From: Bacteroidia bacterium
GTDB lineage: Bacteria > Bacteroidota > Bacteroidia > UKL13-3
Assembly (NCBI GenBank): GCA_023151275.1
Contig: JAKLJI010000001.1
Coordinates: 210,409-274,408, forward strand
Length of the DNA stretch: 64,000 nt
Direction of reading: 5' to 3'
Numbering within the stretch: position 1 is the first letter of the stretch; each line of letters begins with the position of its first letter. Below are positions 53,668 through 63,016 of this stretch, one piece after another. The translations under genes were made by a program, and so were the position numbers. The notes beneath the pieces were generated by a model, which did not search any database, was not told where the DNA came from, and worked only from the letters and a program-made list of their open reading frames with translations.

Positions 53668-55509
53668 ATGTGTGGAATTGTAGCTTATATCGGGCACAGA
53701 GATGCCTGTCCAATTGTTCTTAAAGGCCTAAAGCGCCTTGAATATCGCGGTTATGATAGCGCCGGAGTTGCCTTGCTTGATGGAAACAAGGAGATGAAGG
53801 TTTACAAAAAAACCGGAAAGGTGGTTGACCTTGAAAATGAAATTGGTAATCGCGACACTTCTGCATTCACAGGAATGGGTCATACTCGCTGGGCCACACA
53901 CGGTGCACCAAACGACGTAAATGCACATCCTCACCTTTCAGGTGATGGTGAATTTGCCATCATTCACAACGGAATTATTGAAAACTACGCTGCCCTCAAA
54001 GCCATGCTAAGCAGCCGCGGTCATATTTTCAAATCGGAAACAGATACTGAAGTTTTGATTCACCTCATTGAAGAAGTGTTTAAAAACAATCCGGTTTCAT
54101 TTGAAGAAGCCGTTAGAATGTCATTGACCCAGGTTGTTGGAGCTTATGCCATCGTAATTCTTTCCAAAAAGGACCCGAATTACCTGATTGGTGCTAAAAA
54201 AGGTAGTCCAATGGTTATTGGCGTTGGTGAAAACGAATATTTTATTGCTTCAGATGCTACTCCAATTGTTGAATACACCCGCAATGTTGTGTATTTGAAC
54301 GATGGGGAAATAGCCATTGTCGATAACAAAGAACTTACTATCAAAACCATCGACAATACTGTAAAGCCTGCTTATATCACCGAAATTGAGTTCAATCTTG
54401 AAAACATTGAAAAAGGCGGATACGAGCACTTCATGCTTAAAGAGATTTACGAACAGCCCCGCAGCATCATGGATTCATTCCGTGGAAGAATCCACCTTCC
54501 TGATGCGCGCATTACCATGGCTGGTATTGATAAGTTTGAAGATAAAATCAAAAACATCAACCGGATTGTTATTATCGGTTGTGGAACCAGCTGGCATGCC
54601 GGTTTGGTAGGTGAATACCTTTTTGAAGATTTGGCACGTATTCCGGTTGAAGTTGAATATGCTTCTGAATTCAGATACAGAAATCCGGTTATCAATGAAA
54701 ACGATTTCGTAATCGCTATTTCACAATCCGGTGAAACAGCAGATACACTTGCGGCCATTGAAATGGCAAAGCAACGTGGTGCAACAATATTTGGCGTTTG
54801 TAATGTAGTTGGTTCAAGTATCCCTCGTGCAACAGATGCAGGCGCCTATACCCACGCCGGACCAGAAATTGGTGTGGCATCAACAAAAGCCTTTACTGCT
54901 CAAGTTACAGCTTTGGCATTGATGGCATTGTCGATGGCTCAAAAACGCGGAACAATTACCTCTCAGCGTATGCGCGAATTGCTTATTGATTTGGAAACTG
55001 TTCCTGAGAAAATTGAGCGCGTTCTAAAAACCAATGAGCAAATTAAAGAGTTGGCTGATACCTATAAAGATGCGAAAAACTTCCTGTATTTGGGTCGCGG
55101 ATATGGTTTCCCTGTTGCCTTGGAAGGTGCATTGAAATTAAAAGAAATCTCCTATATTCATGCTGAAGGATATCCTGCCGCAGAAATGAAGCACGGACCT
55201 ATTGCATTGATTGACGAAGAAATGCCGGTTGTAGTAATTGCTACTCAGCACAGCAATTATGAGAAAGTGGTAAGCAATATTCAGGAAGTTAAAGCACGTA
55301 AAGGAAAGATTATTGCCATTGCAACAGAAGGCGATACGCACCTGAAAGACATGGCCGACCACGTAATTTACATTCCGCATAGCGAAGAAATTATGTTGCC
55401 GCTAATTGCTACTGTTCCATTGCAACTGCTTTCTTACCACATTGCAGTAATGAGAGGTTGCAACGTAGACCAGCCTCGTAACCTGGCAAAATCTGTAACT
55501 GTAGAATAA
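53668..55509 (+). CDS. glmS: Glucosamine-6-phosphate synthase (glutamine-hydrolysing)
   Basis: Makes glucosamine-6-phosphate for cell wall and outer-membrane sugars. Cys2 of MCGIVAYIGHRDA is the N-terminal glutaminase nucleophile; HTRWATHGAPNDVNAHPH and the two SIS domains (GCGTSWHAGLVG at about 310; LGRGYGFPVALEGALKLKEISYIHAEGYPAAEMKHGP near 480) follow. 613 aa is normal. Terminator at 55528-55565. Confidence 0.97.
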   Translation: MCGIVAYIGHRDACPIVLKGLKRLEYRGYDSAGVALLDGNKEMKVYKKTGKVVDLENEIGNRDTSAFTGMGHTRWATHGAPNDVNAHPHLSGDGEFAIIHNGIIENYAALKAMLSSRGHIFKSETDTEVLIHLIEEVFKNNPVSFEEAVRMSLTQVVGAYAIVILSKKDPNYLIGAKKGSPMVIGVGENEYFIASDATPIVEYTRNVVYLNDGEIAIVDNKELTIKTIDNTVKPAYITEIEFNLENIEKGGYEHFMLKEIYEQPRSIMDSFRGRIHLPDARITMAGIDKFEDKIKNINRIVIIGCGTSWHAGLVGEYLFEDLARIPVEVEYASEFRYRNPVINENDFVIAISQSGETADTLAAIEMAKQRGATIFGVCNVVGSSIPRATDAGAYTHAGPEIGVASTKAFTAQVTALALMALSMAQKRGTITSQRMRELLIDLETVPEKIERVLKTNEQIKELADTYKDAKNFLYLGRGYGFPVALEGALKLKEISYIHAEGYPAAEMKHGPIALIDEEMPVVVIATQHSNYEKVVSNIQEVKARKGKIIAIATEGDTHLKDMADHVIYIPHSEEIMLPLIATVPLQLLSYHIAVMRGCNVDQPRNLAKSVTVE

Positions 55510-55527
55510 TCCTATTCGGTATAATTG

Positions 55528-55565
55528 AAAAAAATAGGGTTCGAAATTCGAACCCTATTTTTTTT
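55528..55565 (+). terminator. Intrinsic terminator after glmS
   Basis: TAGGGTTCGAA and TTCGAACCCTA pair, flanked by A and T runs, so it is active in either direction. From 55566 to 55749 I see no feature. Confidence 0.88.
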
Positions 55566-55749
55566 GCTCGCTTACCAAGAATTGAACAAGCTGAACACGG
55601 ATTATCCAATTAACACTCTTTAATAATGCAATTGCTCAGATTTCCTACACCAGCATGAAATACCACTTGAAAAGCCAGTTTCTTAAGGCCTTTTTCCCCT
55701 ACGACGAAGTTCAAATGCAAAATCCGGGTTGAACCAAAGTTTATTCCAT

Positions 55750-55776
55750 AAAAAAGCCCGGCTCAACCGGGCTTTT
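55750..55776 (-). terminator. Intrinsic terminator after the LruC gene
   Basis: On the minus strand AAAAGCCCGG and CCGGGCTTTT pair with a 5-nt loop, ending in T. It lies 11 nt past the LruC stop. Confidence 0.8.
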
Positions 55777-55786
55777 GATAAAAAAT

Positions 55787-57982
55787 CTATTTGTTATAAA
55801 GGTATTCAGAACTTCTGTATCCGGGTAAATCCCTGTACCAATCGGTATAGAATTTACCTCCACTTTGCGCCCATTGTGCAAACTTTAAATACACTTGGGT
55901 AATGTCTGGAACAGCTTTCAAATCGTTTGGAAGCATACGCAACTCAATGCAATAAGCATATTCTTCAGGAACCAGAACAGCCCATGGCAAGTTATTTTTG
56001 GTTACGTAGGTTGTACCTTCCTCTACATTGGTATTGTCGTCTGCATAACCAAACAATTTGGTGTCGGCTAGTGCGGTTGGCTGTTTGCCAGGTAAATGAA
56101 TCTCATACCCTCTGCCTTTTCCAGCCTGATTCACCCAGATGAATGGATCAAATTCACTGATAGAACCAAACTCAGCCATTGGAACTGGTTTAGCGAGAGT
56201 AATATTCACTTGATACTCTTTAAATGGAACTTTAGATTGACTCATTACAGTATTCCATCCACCCAACTCAGTTTTGCTGTTATCGAAAACCATCACAACC
56301 AAATTTTTATGACCTTCTTCCGATTTTGCACCCTCAATCTTTTCAATATTTGAAGGATCAACAGGGTAACCCAAATTGAAAGCAATAGCTTGAGTTCCAC
56401 CTGAAGCTCTTAGACGAACAGAAGAAATAATTTCCACCACTTCATTGGATGCATTGGTAATAAGTTGGTGTCTGAAATCTACTACTAAATCATTCAAATC
56501 GTAATCGCCCTTACTTGGCCAAAGGTCTTCAAAAGCAACACTTGCAAATCCAACCTGTGAAGGATAGTAAATGGAATAACTCTTAGATGGGTCGGCAGGG
56601 AACTGATCTTCTTTATTGGCTACACCATCTTTATCATCATCGTCAACCTTAACAGGTTCACCATTGCCCAAATTGTTGCAATCAGAAACAGGAATGTACA
56701 AATCGCAATTTTCAGTTACTGTATTTGCGATAGTTCCCCATTTGGTTTCAATTCCGTTTTTATCGCAATACGTTAGATTACCCTTCAAATTGCCACCGCC
56801 ATTAATAACGGTCACTTTCTCTACACGAATTAATGAAGGGGTACCAAATCCTTCGGCAATGTGATTGAAGGTTGCATTATCACAAGTTACCATTGAACCA
56901 TCACGAAGGTTTAAGTTTCCATTGCCATTCACAACCAGGTTTTTCTTTACGTTGAATAAACCACCATTAACAGCAAATGGATTGTTCAAGGTTAAATTGC
57001 CATCAACAAGTATTTGGCAATTATTCACAGAAACAGCGCCTCCATTGTTATTCAAATCACCACCGATTTCAACCAAACCAGAATTTGTAAACCCTTTATT
57101 GATATTTAGTGTGTTTTCAATATCCAAAAAGCCATTGTTAATGAAGTTTGCATTTCCGTTGATGTTCATCGAACCACCAATTTTTAATTCGCCATTGTTG
57201 GTTACTACACCATTAGGACTAAAAGTATTCTTCAATTCTACATCATCGCTCCAATTGGTAAAGCTAGTAGTAGCAGTATTCAAATTGATGTTGCCAATTT
57301 TCACCTTAGCATCTTTTGAAATCAGGAGTGTGGAGCTGTTGTTCAGATTGATTGTTCCAATTTCAGCTTCACCACAAATGCGAAGTGTACCATTATTCAA
57401 ATCAATATTTCCTGAAAAGCTACGTGTGATACATACCACTGACGAGGCATTGTTGATGAACAAATTCTGATTTGAGCCAGAAGCTGTGCTTGTGCAACCC
57501 GTATTGCAGCTTACCGATGGAGCCAATGTTTTGCCTAATGACTTTTTGAGCAATGAACCTAAATTAATGGATGCACTTCCGGATACACTGGAAATTCTTT
57601 GGCCAACAGATGTTCCATTTGCGGAAACTACAACGATATATAGTTTCTCCAAAGCTGTTGGGATGGTAAAATTTTGAACCAAAGGAACTCCCGACCTCAA
57701 GGAATATTTGCCTAAAAACACACCATTGCTTCTTGGATTGTCGGTATAAACTTCAACAACACGAATTTCAGAAGCCGGCTGCAAAGGATCTGGAGTAACA
57801 GTTAGCGAAAACAGTTTTGTTGCTTTGTATTCAAATCCCTTAGGGACGAGCATATCGCCAATTTGGTTTACATTGTTCTCAAGATCTGGATTAGCTTGAT
57901 TGCCCTCGGAAGGTACAAGCGATTTTTTACAAGAACTCAAAACAATAAAAAGTGCAAAGGATGCAAGAAGTAGTTTTTTCAT
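55787..57982 (-). CDS. LruC-domain lipoprotein with a beta-solenoid-like repeat region
   Basis: 731 aa from ATG 57982. Lipoprotein signal MKKLLLASFALFIVLSSC; an upstream ATG at 58045 would add 21 residues without purpose. Residues about 190-400 are a series of repeats of the form N-I-N-x-N-x-x-F-x-N-N-G-x-L-x-I-G-G, resembling a right-handed beta-solenoid. A calcium-type stretch DDDDKDGVANKEDQFPADP follows, then the LruC domain, recognised by FEDLWPSKGDYDLNDLVVDFRHQ. Expected location is the cell surface or the inner face of the outer membrane. Role unknown. Confidence 0.82.
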   Translation of the reverse strand: MKKLLLASFALFIVLSSCKKSLVPSEGNQANPDLENNVNQIGDMLVPKGFEYKATKLFSLTVTPDPLQPASEIRVVEVYTDNPRSNGVFLGKYSLRSGVPLVQNFTIPTALEKLYIVVVSANGTSVGQRISSVSGSASINLGSLLKKSLGKTLAPSVSCNTGCTSTASGSNQNLFINNASSVVCITRSFSGNIDLNNGTLRICGEAEIGTINLNNSSTLLISKDAKVKIGNINLNTATTSFTNWSDDVELKNTFSPNGVVTNNGELKIGGSMNINGNANFINNGFLDIENTLNINKGFTNSGLVEIGGDLNNNGGAVSVNNCQILVDGNLTLNNPFAVNGGLFNVKKNLVVNGNGNLNLRDGSMVTCDNATFNHIAEGFGTPSLIRVEKVTVINGGGNLKGNLTYCDKNGIETKWGTIANTVTENCDLYIPVSDCNNLGNGEPVKVDDDDKDGVANKEDQFPADPSKSYSIYYPSQVGFASVAFEDLWPSKGDYDLNDLVVDFRHQLITNASNEVVEIISSVRLRASGGTQAIAFNLGYPVDPSNIEKIEGAKSEEGHKNLVVMVFDNSKTELGGWNTVMSQSKVPFKEYQVNITLAKPVPMAEFGSISEFDPFIWVNQAGKGRGYEIHLPGKQPTALADTKLFGYADDNTNVEEGTTYVTKNNLPWAVLVPEEYAYCIELRMLPNDLKAVPDITQVYLKFAQWAQSGGKFYTDWYRDLPGYRSSEYLYNK

Positions 57983-58329
57983 AAACTTGATTTGGTTCAA
58001 AATTAACCAAGTTTGGTGCCAAGAGATTAAAAATCTAAAACACAACGGACTTTAAAACGCTCAGAACACTAAACAAAATCCGCTAACAAGCAGTAAAATC
58101 AGTATCAAGTGCCAAAAACAGCACATGTGTAGCGGTTTGATTTTTAAGAAAACAACAAATTCGAAATGCTATCCACACCAGTGGCTTACTCCCAAAATGA
58201 GAGGAAACACGCAATTCCTTCCTAAAATGGGAGTGACCAAAAATACACTTATCAACAAAAACCCTTGTTTTACTGGGCTTTAAATTATTGGTATAATCGT
58301 TGAGATTTGTCACAACTCAATTCAAGCGA
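57983..58329. other. Intergenic region between LruC and the histidine kinase
   Basis: The 347-nt divergent region holds an imperfect inverted repeat at 58189-58234, ACTCCCA / TGGGAGT with inner GAGGAA / TTCCTT, which could be a shared operator or a leader hairpin. I found no full promoter match. A minus-strand 76-codon frame at 58083-58313 looks like chance. Confidence 0.4.
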
Positions 58330-60015
58330 ATGCTTCAGGGTTTATTCAACAGATTATACCGGTTCAATATCGGCACACGGACTGCGATGAGCTTCATGGC
58401 GGTGGTGCTTGCATCGCTTGTATTTTCTGTTGCGGCCCTTGTATTACTTGAATACAGTAAAAAGATAGACACCAAAATTTCTGACAAATACAGGCCGGTT
58501 ATCTCTGCATTAAAGGACTATCAAACCCAAATTGAAACAACAATTCTTTTAACTTCTGATATTTCATCCCAATACAACGAGAAAAAACGAAGAACCTTAA
58601 AGAAGCAACTCGATAGGACCTATAACGAGAAAAAGCTAACTGTAATTGGCATGAGCCAAGAAACGAGTTTAGAGGACATTCGGAAAAATGTAGTTGAAAT
58701 TGACAAGGAGTTTCAGAAAATAGCAGCGCTTCAAAGGCAAATTCTCAATCTGATGCAGGTTTCAGCCGACTATTCAGATCAACAAAAACTTCAACAAGCC
58801 CGAGAAATAAACGAGAACATTGAAGAAAAATTCAATCACTTGAGTGCTCGCCTTGAAGAAACCAGCATGGAGGCCATTTATGTTTTTAGGCAATTAGAAA
58901 CCCAGAAATACGCCAGCTACAGGACCCTCTCTTATTTGCTGGTAATAATGATTGTACTGATTATTGCCGTAAGCATATTCTCCATTTATGTAACCAATGT
59001 AACTGTTATCAGGCCAATCAAGGAAATGAGTGCTATTTTGGACGAACTATCTGAGGGTAAGATAATCACCTTCAGGTCTGAGATAAAGCGAAATGACGAA
59101 GTTGGAACCATGATAGCCTCGGCTAAAAAAGTGGTTGATGGATTCAAAGCAAAATCGGAAGTGGCCAATGCAATTGGAAAGGGAAACTACAATGTCAGCG
59201 TTCCCCTGTTGAGCCGTCATGACAAATTAGGCAAGGCTCTTCAGGAGATGAAAACAAACCTGAACACGGCCAAAGAAAATGAAGAAAAAAGTCGTAAAAA
59301 CTTAGAAGCATATACCATTAACCTCGAAAAGAAAAACAGGGAACTTGACCAGTTTGCTTATATCGCTTCGCATGACTTAAAAAGTCCACTCCGAGGAATT
59401 AATAACCTAACCGAATGGATTAAAGAAGAGCTGGGTGATCAACTCAGCGGAGATTCTTTAAAGTACTTCCATTTGTTAAGAGGCCGGGTTCATCGCATGG
59501 AGGCCCTGATAAACTCGCTATCAAAATATGCCAGAGCAGGACGGTCGCAACTGGATCAGGAGCGCATTCAATCGAAAGACATTGTATTAACAGTGTTACG
59601 CAAACTGAATCCAGGTCCTCAAGTGGCAGTGTATTTTGATGAAACCCTACCCGAAATTGATGGGAACCGGAAAGATTTGGAAGAAGTGTTTCTCACTTTT
59701 GTATCGAATGCCATTCACCACAATACGTCTAAAGAAAAACTGGTTAATATTACTTATCACACGCATCCAAAGGAATTTGAATTTTGCATAGCCGATAATG
59801 GACCCGGAATTGCAGCAGAATTCCACGATCGGATATTCACAATCTTTCAAACCCTTGACCGACGGGACGAGGTTGAAAATGTTGGAGCTGGTTTGGCCAT
59901 TGTAAAAAAGATTGTTGAAGAATATGGAGGAAGAATTTGGCTTGAATCTGAACCGGGAAAAGGCTCGAAGTTTTATTTTAGCTGGCCCAGGTACCAATTA
60001 CTCGACCTGGATTAA
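58330..60015 (+). CDS. Sensor histidine kinase with periplasmic four-helix sensor and HAMP
   Basis: 561 aa from ATG 58330; TTG 58300 would add 10 residues. Two membrane segments (about 20-45 and 205-230) enclose a helical periplasmic sensor; a HAMP linker and a coiled coil follow. The phospho-acceptor His is in LDQFAYIASHDLKSPLRGINNL at about 350. ATPase boxes are VFLTFVSNAIHHN (N), DNGPGI (G1) and GAGLAIVKKIV (G2, with GAG for the usual GTG). This type often acts with a stand-alone Rcp1-like regulator, which is the next gene. Confidence 0.92.
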   Translation: MLQGLFNRLYRFNIGTRTAMSFMAVVLASLVFSVAALVLLEYSKKIDTKISDKYRPVISALKDYQTQIETTILLTSDISSQYNEKKRRTLKKQLDRTYNEKKLTVIGMSQETSLEDIRKNVVEIDKEFQKIAALQRQILNLMQVSADYSDQQKLQQAREINENIEEKFNHLSARLEETSMEAIYVFRQLETQKYASYRTLSYLLVIMIVLIIAVSIFSIYVTNVTVIRPIKEMSAILDELSEGKIITFRSEIKRNDEVGTMIASAKKVVDGFKAKSEVANAIGKGNYNVSVPLLSRHDKLGKALQEMKTNLNTAKENEEKSRKNLEAYTINLEKKNRELDQFAYIASHDLKSPLRGINNLTEWIKEELGDQLSGDSLKYFHLLRGRVHRMEALINSLSKYARAGRSQLDQERIQSKDIVLTVLRKLNPGPQVAVYFDETLPEIDGNRKDLEEVFLTFVSNAIHHNTSKEKLVNITYHTHPKEFEFCIADNGPGIAAEFHDRIFTIFQTLDRRDEVENVGAGLAIVKKIVEEYGGRIWLESEPGKGSKFYFSWPRYQLLDLD

Positions 60016-60134
60016 ACAGACCAAAGGTCATTAACTGCAAACTATCCTGAATTACATACTTGTTAATCATTTAACTACTGCTTGTAAATTTTTTTATAAA
60101 AATTTGCGGCAGTTTCATATTTTTATAAACTAAG

Positions 60135-60563
60135 ATGGGAGAGCAAATAGTGAATATCCTTTTGGTAGAAGATGACGAAGTTGACGTGATGAATGTCAAG
60201 CGTGCTTTTAAAAAGAACAATGTTACAAATCCGTTATTTGTTTGCAACAATGGACTGGAAGCCATTGAATTTCTGACGCAACGATTAGCAAGTAATCCGG
60301 CAGAAGTACCGCGAATTATTTTGCTGGATTTGAATATGCCCAAAATGGGGGGAATTGAGTTTTTGCGCGAACTCAGGAAAAACAACGAATTGAAAAACAT
60401 AAGTGTATTCGTTATGACCACATCAAACGAAGACCGAGATAAAGTGGATGCTTACAACCTGAATGTTGCCGGATATATTCTTAAGCCACTTAGCATGGAA
60501 CGGTTTATAGAGGCCGTTTCTACCCTCAACAATTATTGGAAACTTTGTGAATTTCCAGAGTAA
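60135..60563 (+). CDS. Stand-alone response regulator (Rcp1-like REC)
   Basis: 142-aa receiver without output domain. Acidic pocket LLVEDDEVDVM, phosphoryl Asp in IILLDLNMPKMGGIEF, Thr/Ser in VMTTSNEDRD, Lys in GYILKPLS. The long alpha1-loop region with KNNVTNPLFVCNNGLEAIEFL is the Rcp1 type that takes phosphate from phytochrome-like kinases. It is 120 nt after the kinase and 18 nt before the hybrid kinase. Confidence 0.93.
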   Translation: MGEQIVNILLVEDDEVDVMNVKRAFKKNNVTNPLFVCNNGLEAIEFLTQRLASNPAEVPRIILLDLNMPKMGGIEFLRELRKNNELKNISVFVMTTSNEDRDKVDAYNLNVAGYILKPLSMERFIEAVSTLNNYWKLCEFPE

Positions 60564-60581
60564 TCTCCATTAAAACAATTC

Positions 60582-62582
60582 ATGTCAACCGAACCTGGTG
60601 CATCCTTAAAATTGCTACTCATTGAAGACGATGATGTAGATATTATGACCTTTCAACGAGCCATGAGAAAGGCAGATATGCAGCATACCCTCGAAGTATG
60701 TAAGAATGCAGATGAAGCTCTAAACTCGCTCGCGCAGGATTCATTTGATTGCATTTTTCTGGATTATCAGCTACCGGGAGTAGATGGCTTGCAACTTCTC
60801 ATGAAGATGAGAGAAATGAGTGTGCAAACTCCGGTTGCCGTTATGACATCACAAGGGGATGAGAAAATCGCCGTTCAAATGATTAAGAACGGTGCATTTG
60901 ATTATTTCACAAAGGCAGAAATCAACACGGATAAAATTTCCAAAGTTGTAATTACTGCCATCCGATTAAGCGATTCGGAAAGACAAAGAAAGAAAGCAGA
61001 ACGGGAGATTATAGAAAACAACAACCGTTTAAATGCCATTCTTGAAAGCACACGAAATCTCATTTATGCTGTTGATGTAAATCTCAATTTAATCTCTTTC
61101 AATTCATCGTTTAAGGAAAACATTGAGCACCTTATCAAGCAACATGGCATTGTAAAAAGTGACATCAACCTGAATGATTTCCCCCTTTCGGATGAACGAA
61201 AAGAAAAGATGATTGGAAACATTCACCGCTGCTTAAAGGGTGAACAATTTCAGGTACTTGAACAAGTAAGTTTCAGTAATTCAAGGTCAGATGTACCTTG
61301 GTATGAAACTACCTATAATCCCATTATTAATTCGGATGGAGAAGTAACCGGTGCTGCCATTTACTCTCAGGATGTAACCGAAAACAAGAAGTTTGAACAA
61401 GAACTCCTGCAGGCAAAAAACGATGCAATTGCAGCTGCAAATGCAAAATCGGAATTCTTGTCGAACATGAGTCATGAAATTCGCACTCCCATGAATGCCA
61501 TCATTGGATTAAGCGAATTGCTCTTGGAAGAAGGCTTTACCGGCACCACACTTGAGAATCTTAAATCCATCAAATATTCGGCAGATAACTTATTAGTAAT
61601 CATTAATGACATTCTTGATTTCTCGAAGATTGAAGCCGGAAAAATCACCTTTGAATCAATTGATTTCGATTTAAGGCATCGCATGAATGAACTCAAGCGG
61701 ACCTTTGATCACCGTGCCCATGAAAAAGGACTTGAGTTTATTGTGGATGTGAATGAGGATGTTCCAGTTGCTTTGAAAGGAGATCCATACCGACTAAATC
61801 AAATTCTATTCAACCTAGTAGGAAATGCCTTGAAGTTTACATCAGATGGAAAGGTTGGCGTTCATGTCAAAATAGAATCAGAAGAGCCGGAAATGCTAAA
61901 GCTTCGGTTTGATATAAGTGACACCGGAATTGGTATTCCCAAAGACAAGCAGGATAAAATTTTTGAAAGTTTTACTCAAGCCAATACAGATACCACTCGT
62001 AAATATGGAGGAACAGGTTTAGGATTGGCAATTACTAAAAACCTAACCCAGTTGCAAGGTGGGGATATTTCCATTTCAAGCGAAGTAGGAAAAGGTACCA
62101 CGTTCTCAGTAGTCATCCCATATCATCGCGGAGAAAAATCTGTGGTGCAGGAACGCGAAAAGAAATCAGCCGAGGAAACCTACGATTTGTCGAAACTGAA
62201 AATTCTATTGGTTGAAGATAACCTTATGAACCAGTTTGTAGCTAAGCAGTTCTTTAAAAAATGGAACAACGAAGTATTGGTTGCAAACAATGGTGCTGAG
62301 GCCATAAAGGTACTTAGTGAAAGAGCCGATATTGATTTGGTTTTGATGGACTTACAGATGCCTGAAATGAGTGGATTTCAAGCGGCAGAAATCATCCGAG
62401 CAGAAAAATCAATGGTAAAAAACGCAGCAGTTCCAATCATCGCTTTATCGGCAGATGCATTTCTTGAAACCCGTCGCAAAGTGCTTGAAGCTGGAATGGA
62501 TGATTTTGTAACTAAACCATTCAAACCGGAGGAGCTATTCCAGAAAATAGTTAAATATACAAGTAGGGAAGCAGAAGTATGA
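60582..62582 (+). CDS. Hybrid histidine kinase, REC-PAS-HisKA-HATPase-REC
   Basis: 666 aa, soluble. N-terminal receiver (about 9-125) with Asp in DCIFLDYQLPGVDGL; coiled coil; PAS (about 150-275) ending ATIYSQDVTENKKFEQELLQAK; HisKA with NMSHEIRTPMNAIIGLSELL at about 295; HATPase with NALKFTSDGK, DTGIGI and GGTGLGLAI; C-terminal receiver with Asp in LVLMDLQMPEMSGFQ. It can therefore receive phosphate at both ends. It joins the preceding kinase and regulator in one phosphorelay cluster. The downstream menI-like gene overlaps it by 4 nt. Confidence 0.93.
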   Translation: MSTEPGASLKLLLIEDDDVDIMTFQRAMRKADMQHTLEVCKNADEALNSLAQDSFDCIFLDYQLPGVDGLQLLMKMREMSVQTPVAVMTSQGDEKIAVQMIKNGAFDYFTKAEINTDKISKVVITAIRLSDSERQRKKAEREIIENNNRLNAILESTRNLIYAVDVNLNLISFNSSFKENIEHLIKQHGIVKSDINLNDFPLSDERKEKMIGNIHRCLKGEQFQVLEQVSFSNSRSDVPWYETTYNPIINSDGEVTGAAIYSQDVTENKKFEQELLQAKNDAIAAANAKSEFLSNMSHEIRTPMNAIIGLSELLLEEGFTGTTLENLKSIKYSADNLLVIINDILDFSKIEAGKITFESIDFDLRHRMNELKRTFDHRAHEKGLEFIVDVNEDVPVALKGDPYRLNQILFNLVGNALKFTSDGKVGVHVKIESEEPEMLKLRFDISDTGIGIPKDKQDKIFESFTQANTDTTRKYGGTGLGLAITKNLTQLQGGDISISSEVGKGTTFSVVIPYHRGEKSVVQEREKKSAEETYDLSKLKILLVEDNLMNQFVAKQFFKKWNNEVLVANNGAEAIKVLSERADIDLVLMDLQMPEMSGFQAAEIIRAEKSMVKNAAVPIIALSADAFLETRRKVLEAGMDDFVTKPFKPEELFQKIVKYTSREAEV

Positions 62583-63016
62583 GTTTGTTTTTCAAACCCG
62601 AAGAAATTAGTATCGACCAGCTAAACAAACGATGTGAAAACACACTAAGTCACTGGATTGGCATTGAATTCACCGAAATGGGTGAAGATTATTTAATGGC
62701 AAAAATGCCTGTAGACCACAGGACAGTTCAGCCATTGGGTGTGGTGAATGGCGGAGCATATTGCACACTCGCAGAAACGCTTGGTAGTATGGCTGCAAAC
62801 CTCTGTATAGATCGTTCTAAATATGTGGCATTGGGCTTAGATATAAATGCAAACCATGTACGCTCTGCCGGAAAAGGCTGGGTAACTGCCATCGCAAAAC
62901 CCTTTCATGTTGGAAAAACTACGCAGGTTTGGGAAATAAAAATGATGGATGATGATGGTAAACTGTGCTCCATATCCAGGTTAACCATGGCGGTTATAGC
63001 CATCGATAAAAACTAA
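62579..63016 (+). CDS. menI: Hotdog thioesterase (probable 1,4-dihydroxy-2-naphthoyl-CoA thioesterase)
   Basis: 145-aa PaaI-like hotdog enzyme. RTVQPLGVVNGGAYCTLAETLGSMAA is the family's core; the Glu of the AETLGS helix is the expected catalytic residue, but the usual His-Gly-Gly is Asn-Gly-Gly here. Placement between the hybrid kinase and menF argues for MenI in menaquinone synthesis. The start overlaps the kinase stop (ATGA), and menF begins right after its stop. Confidence 0.85.
   Translation: MSLFFKPEEISIDQLNKRCENTLSHWIGIEFTEMGEDYLMAKMPVDHRTVQPLGVVNGGAYCTLAETLGSMAANLCIDRSKYVALGLDINANHVRSAGKGWVTAIAKPFHVGKTTQVWEIKMMDDDGKLCSISRLTMAVIAIDKN

Noticed and set aside
55534-55560. GGGTTCGAA..TTCGAACCC, resembling a tRNA T-arm
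   Set aside because: It is the stem of the glmS terminator with A and T runs.
56865-57470. 201-codon plus-strand frame inside the LruC gene
   Set aside because: Produced by reading the Asn/Gly repeat region backwards; low complexity, no start context.
58083-58313. 76-codon minus-strand frame in the LruC/kinase gap
   Set aside because: No family resemblance, no promoter and Cys/His-rich random composition.
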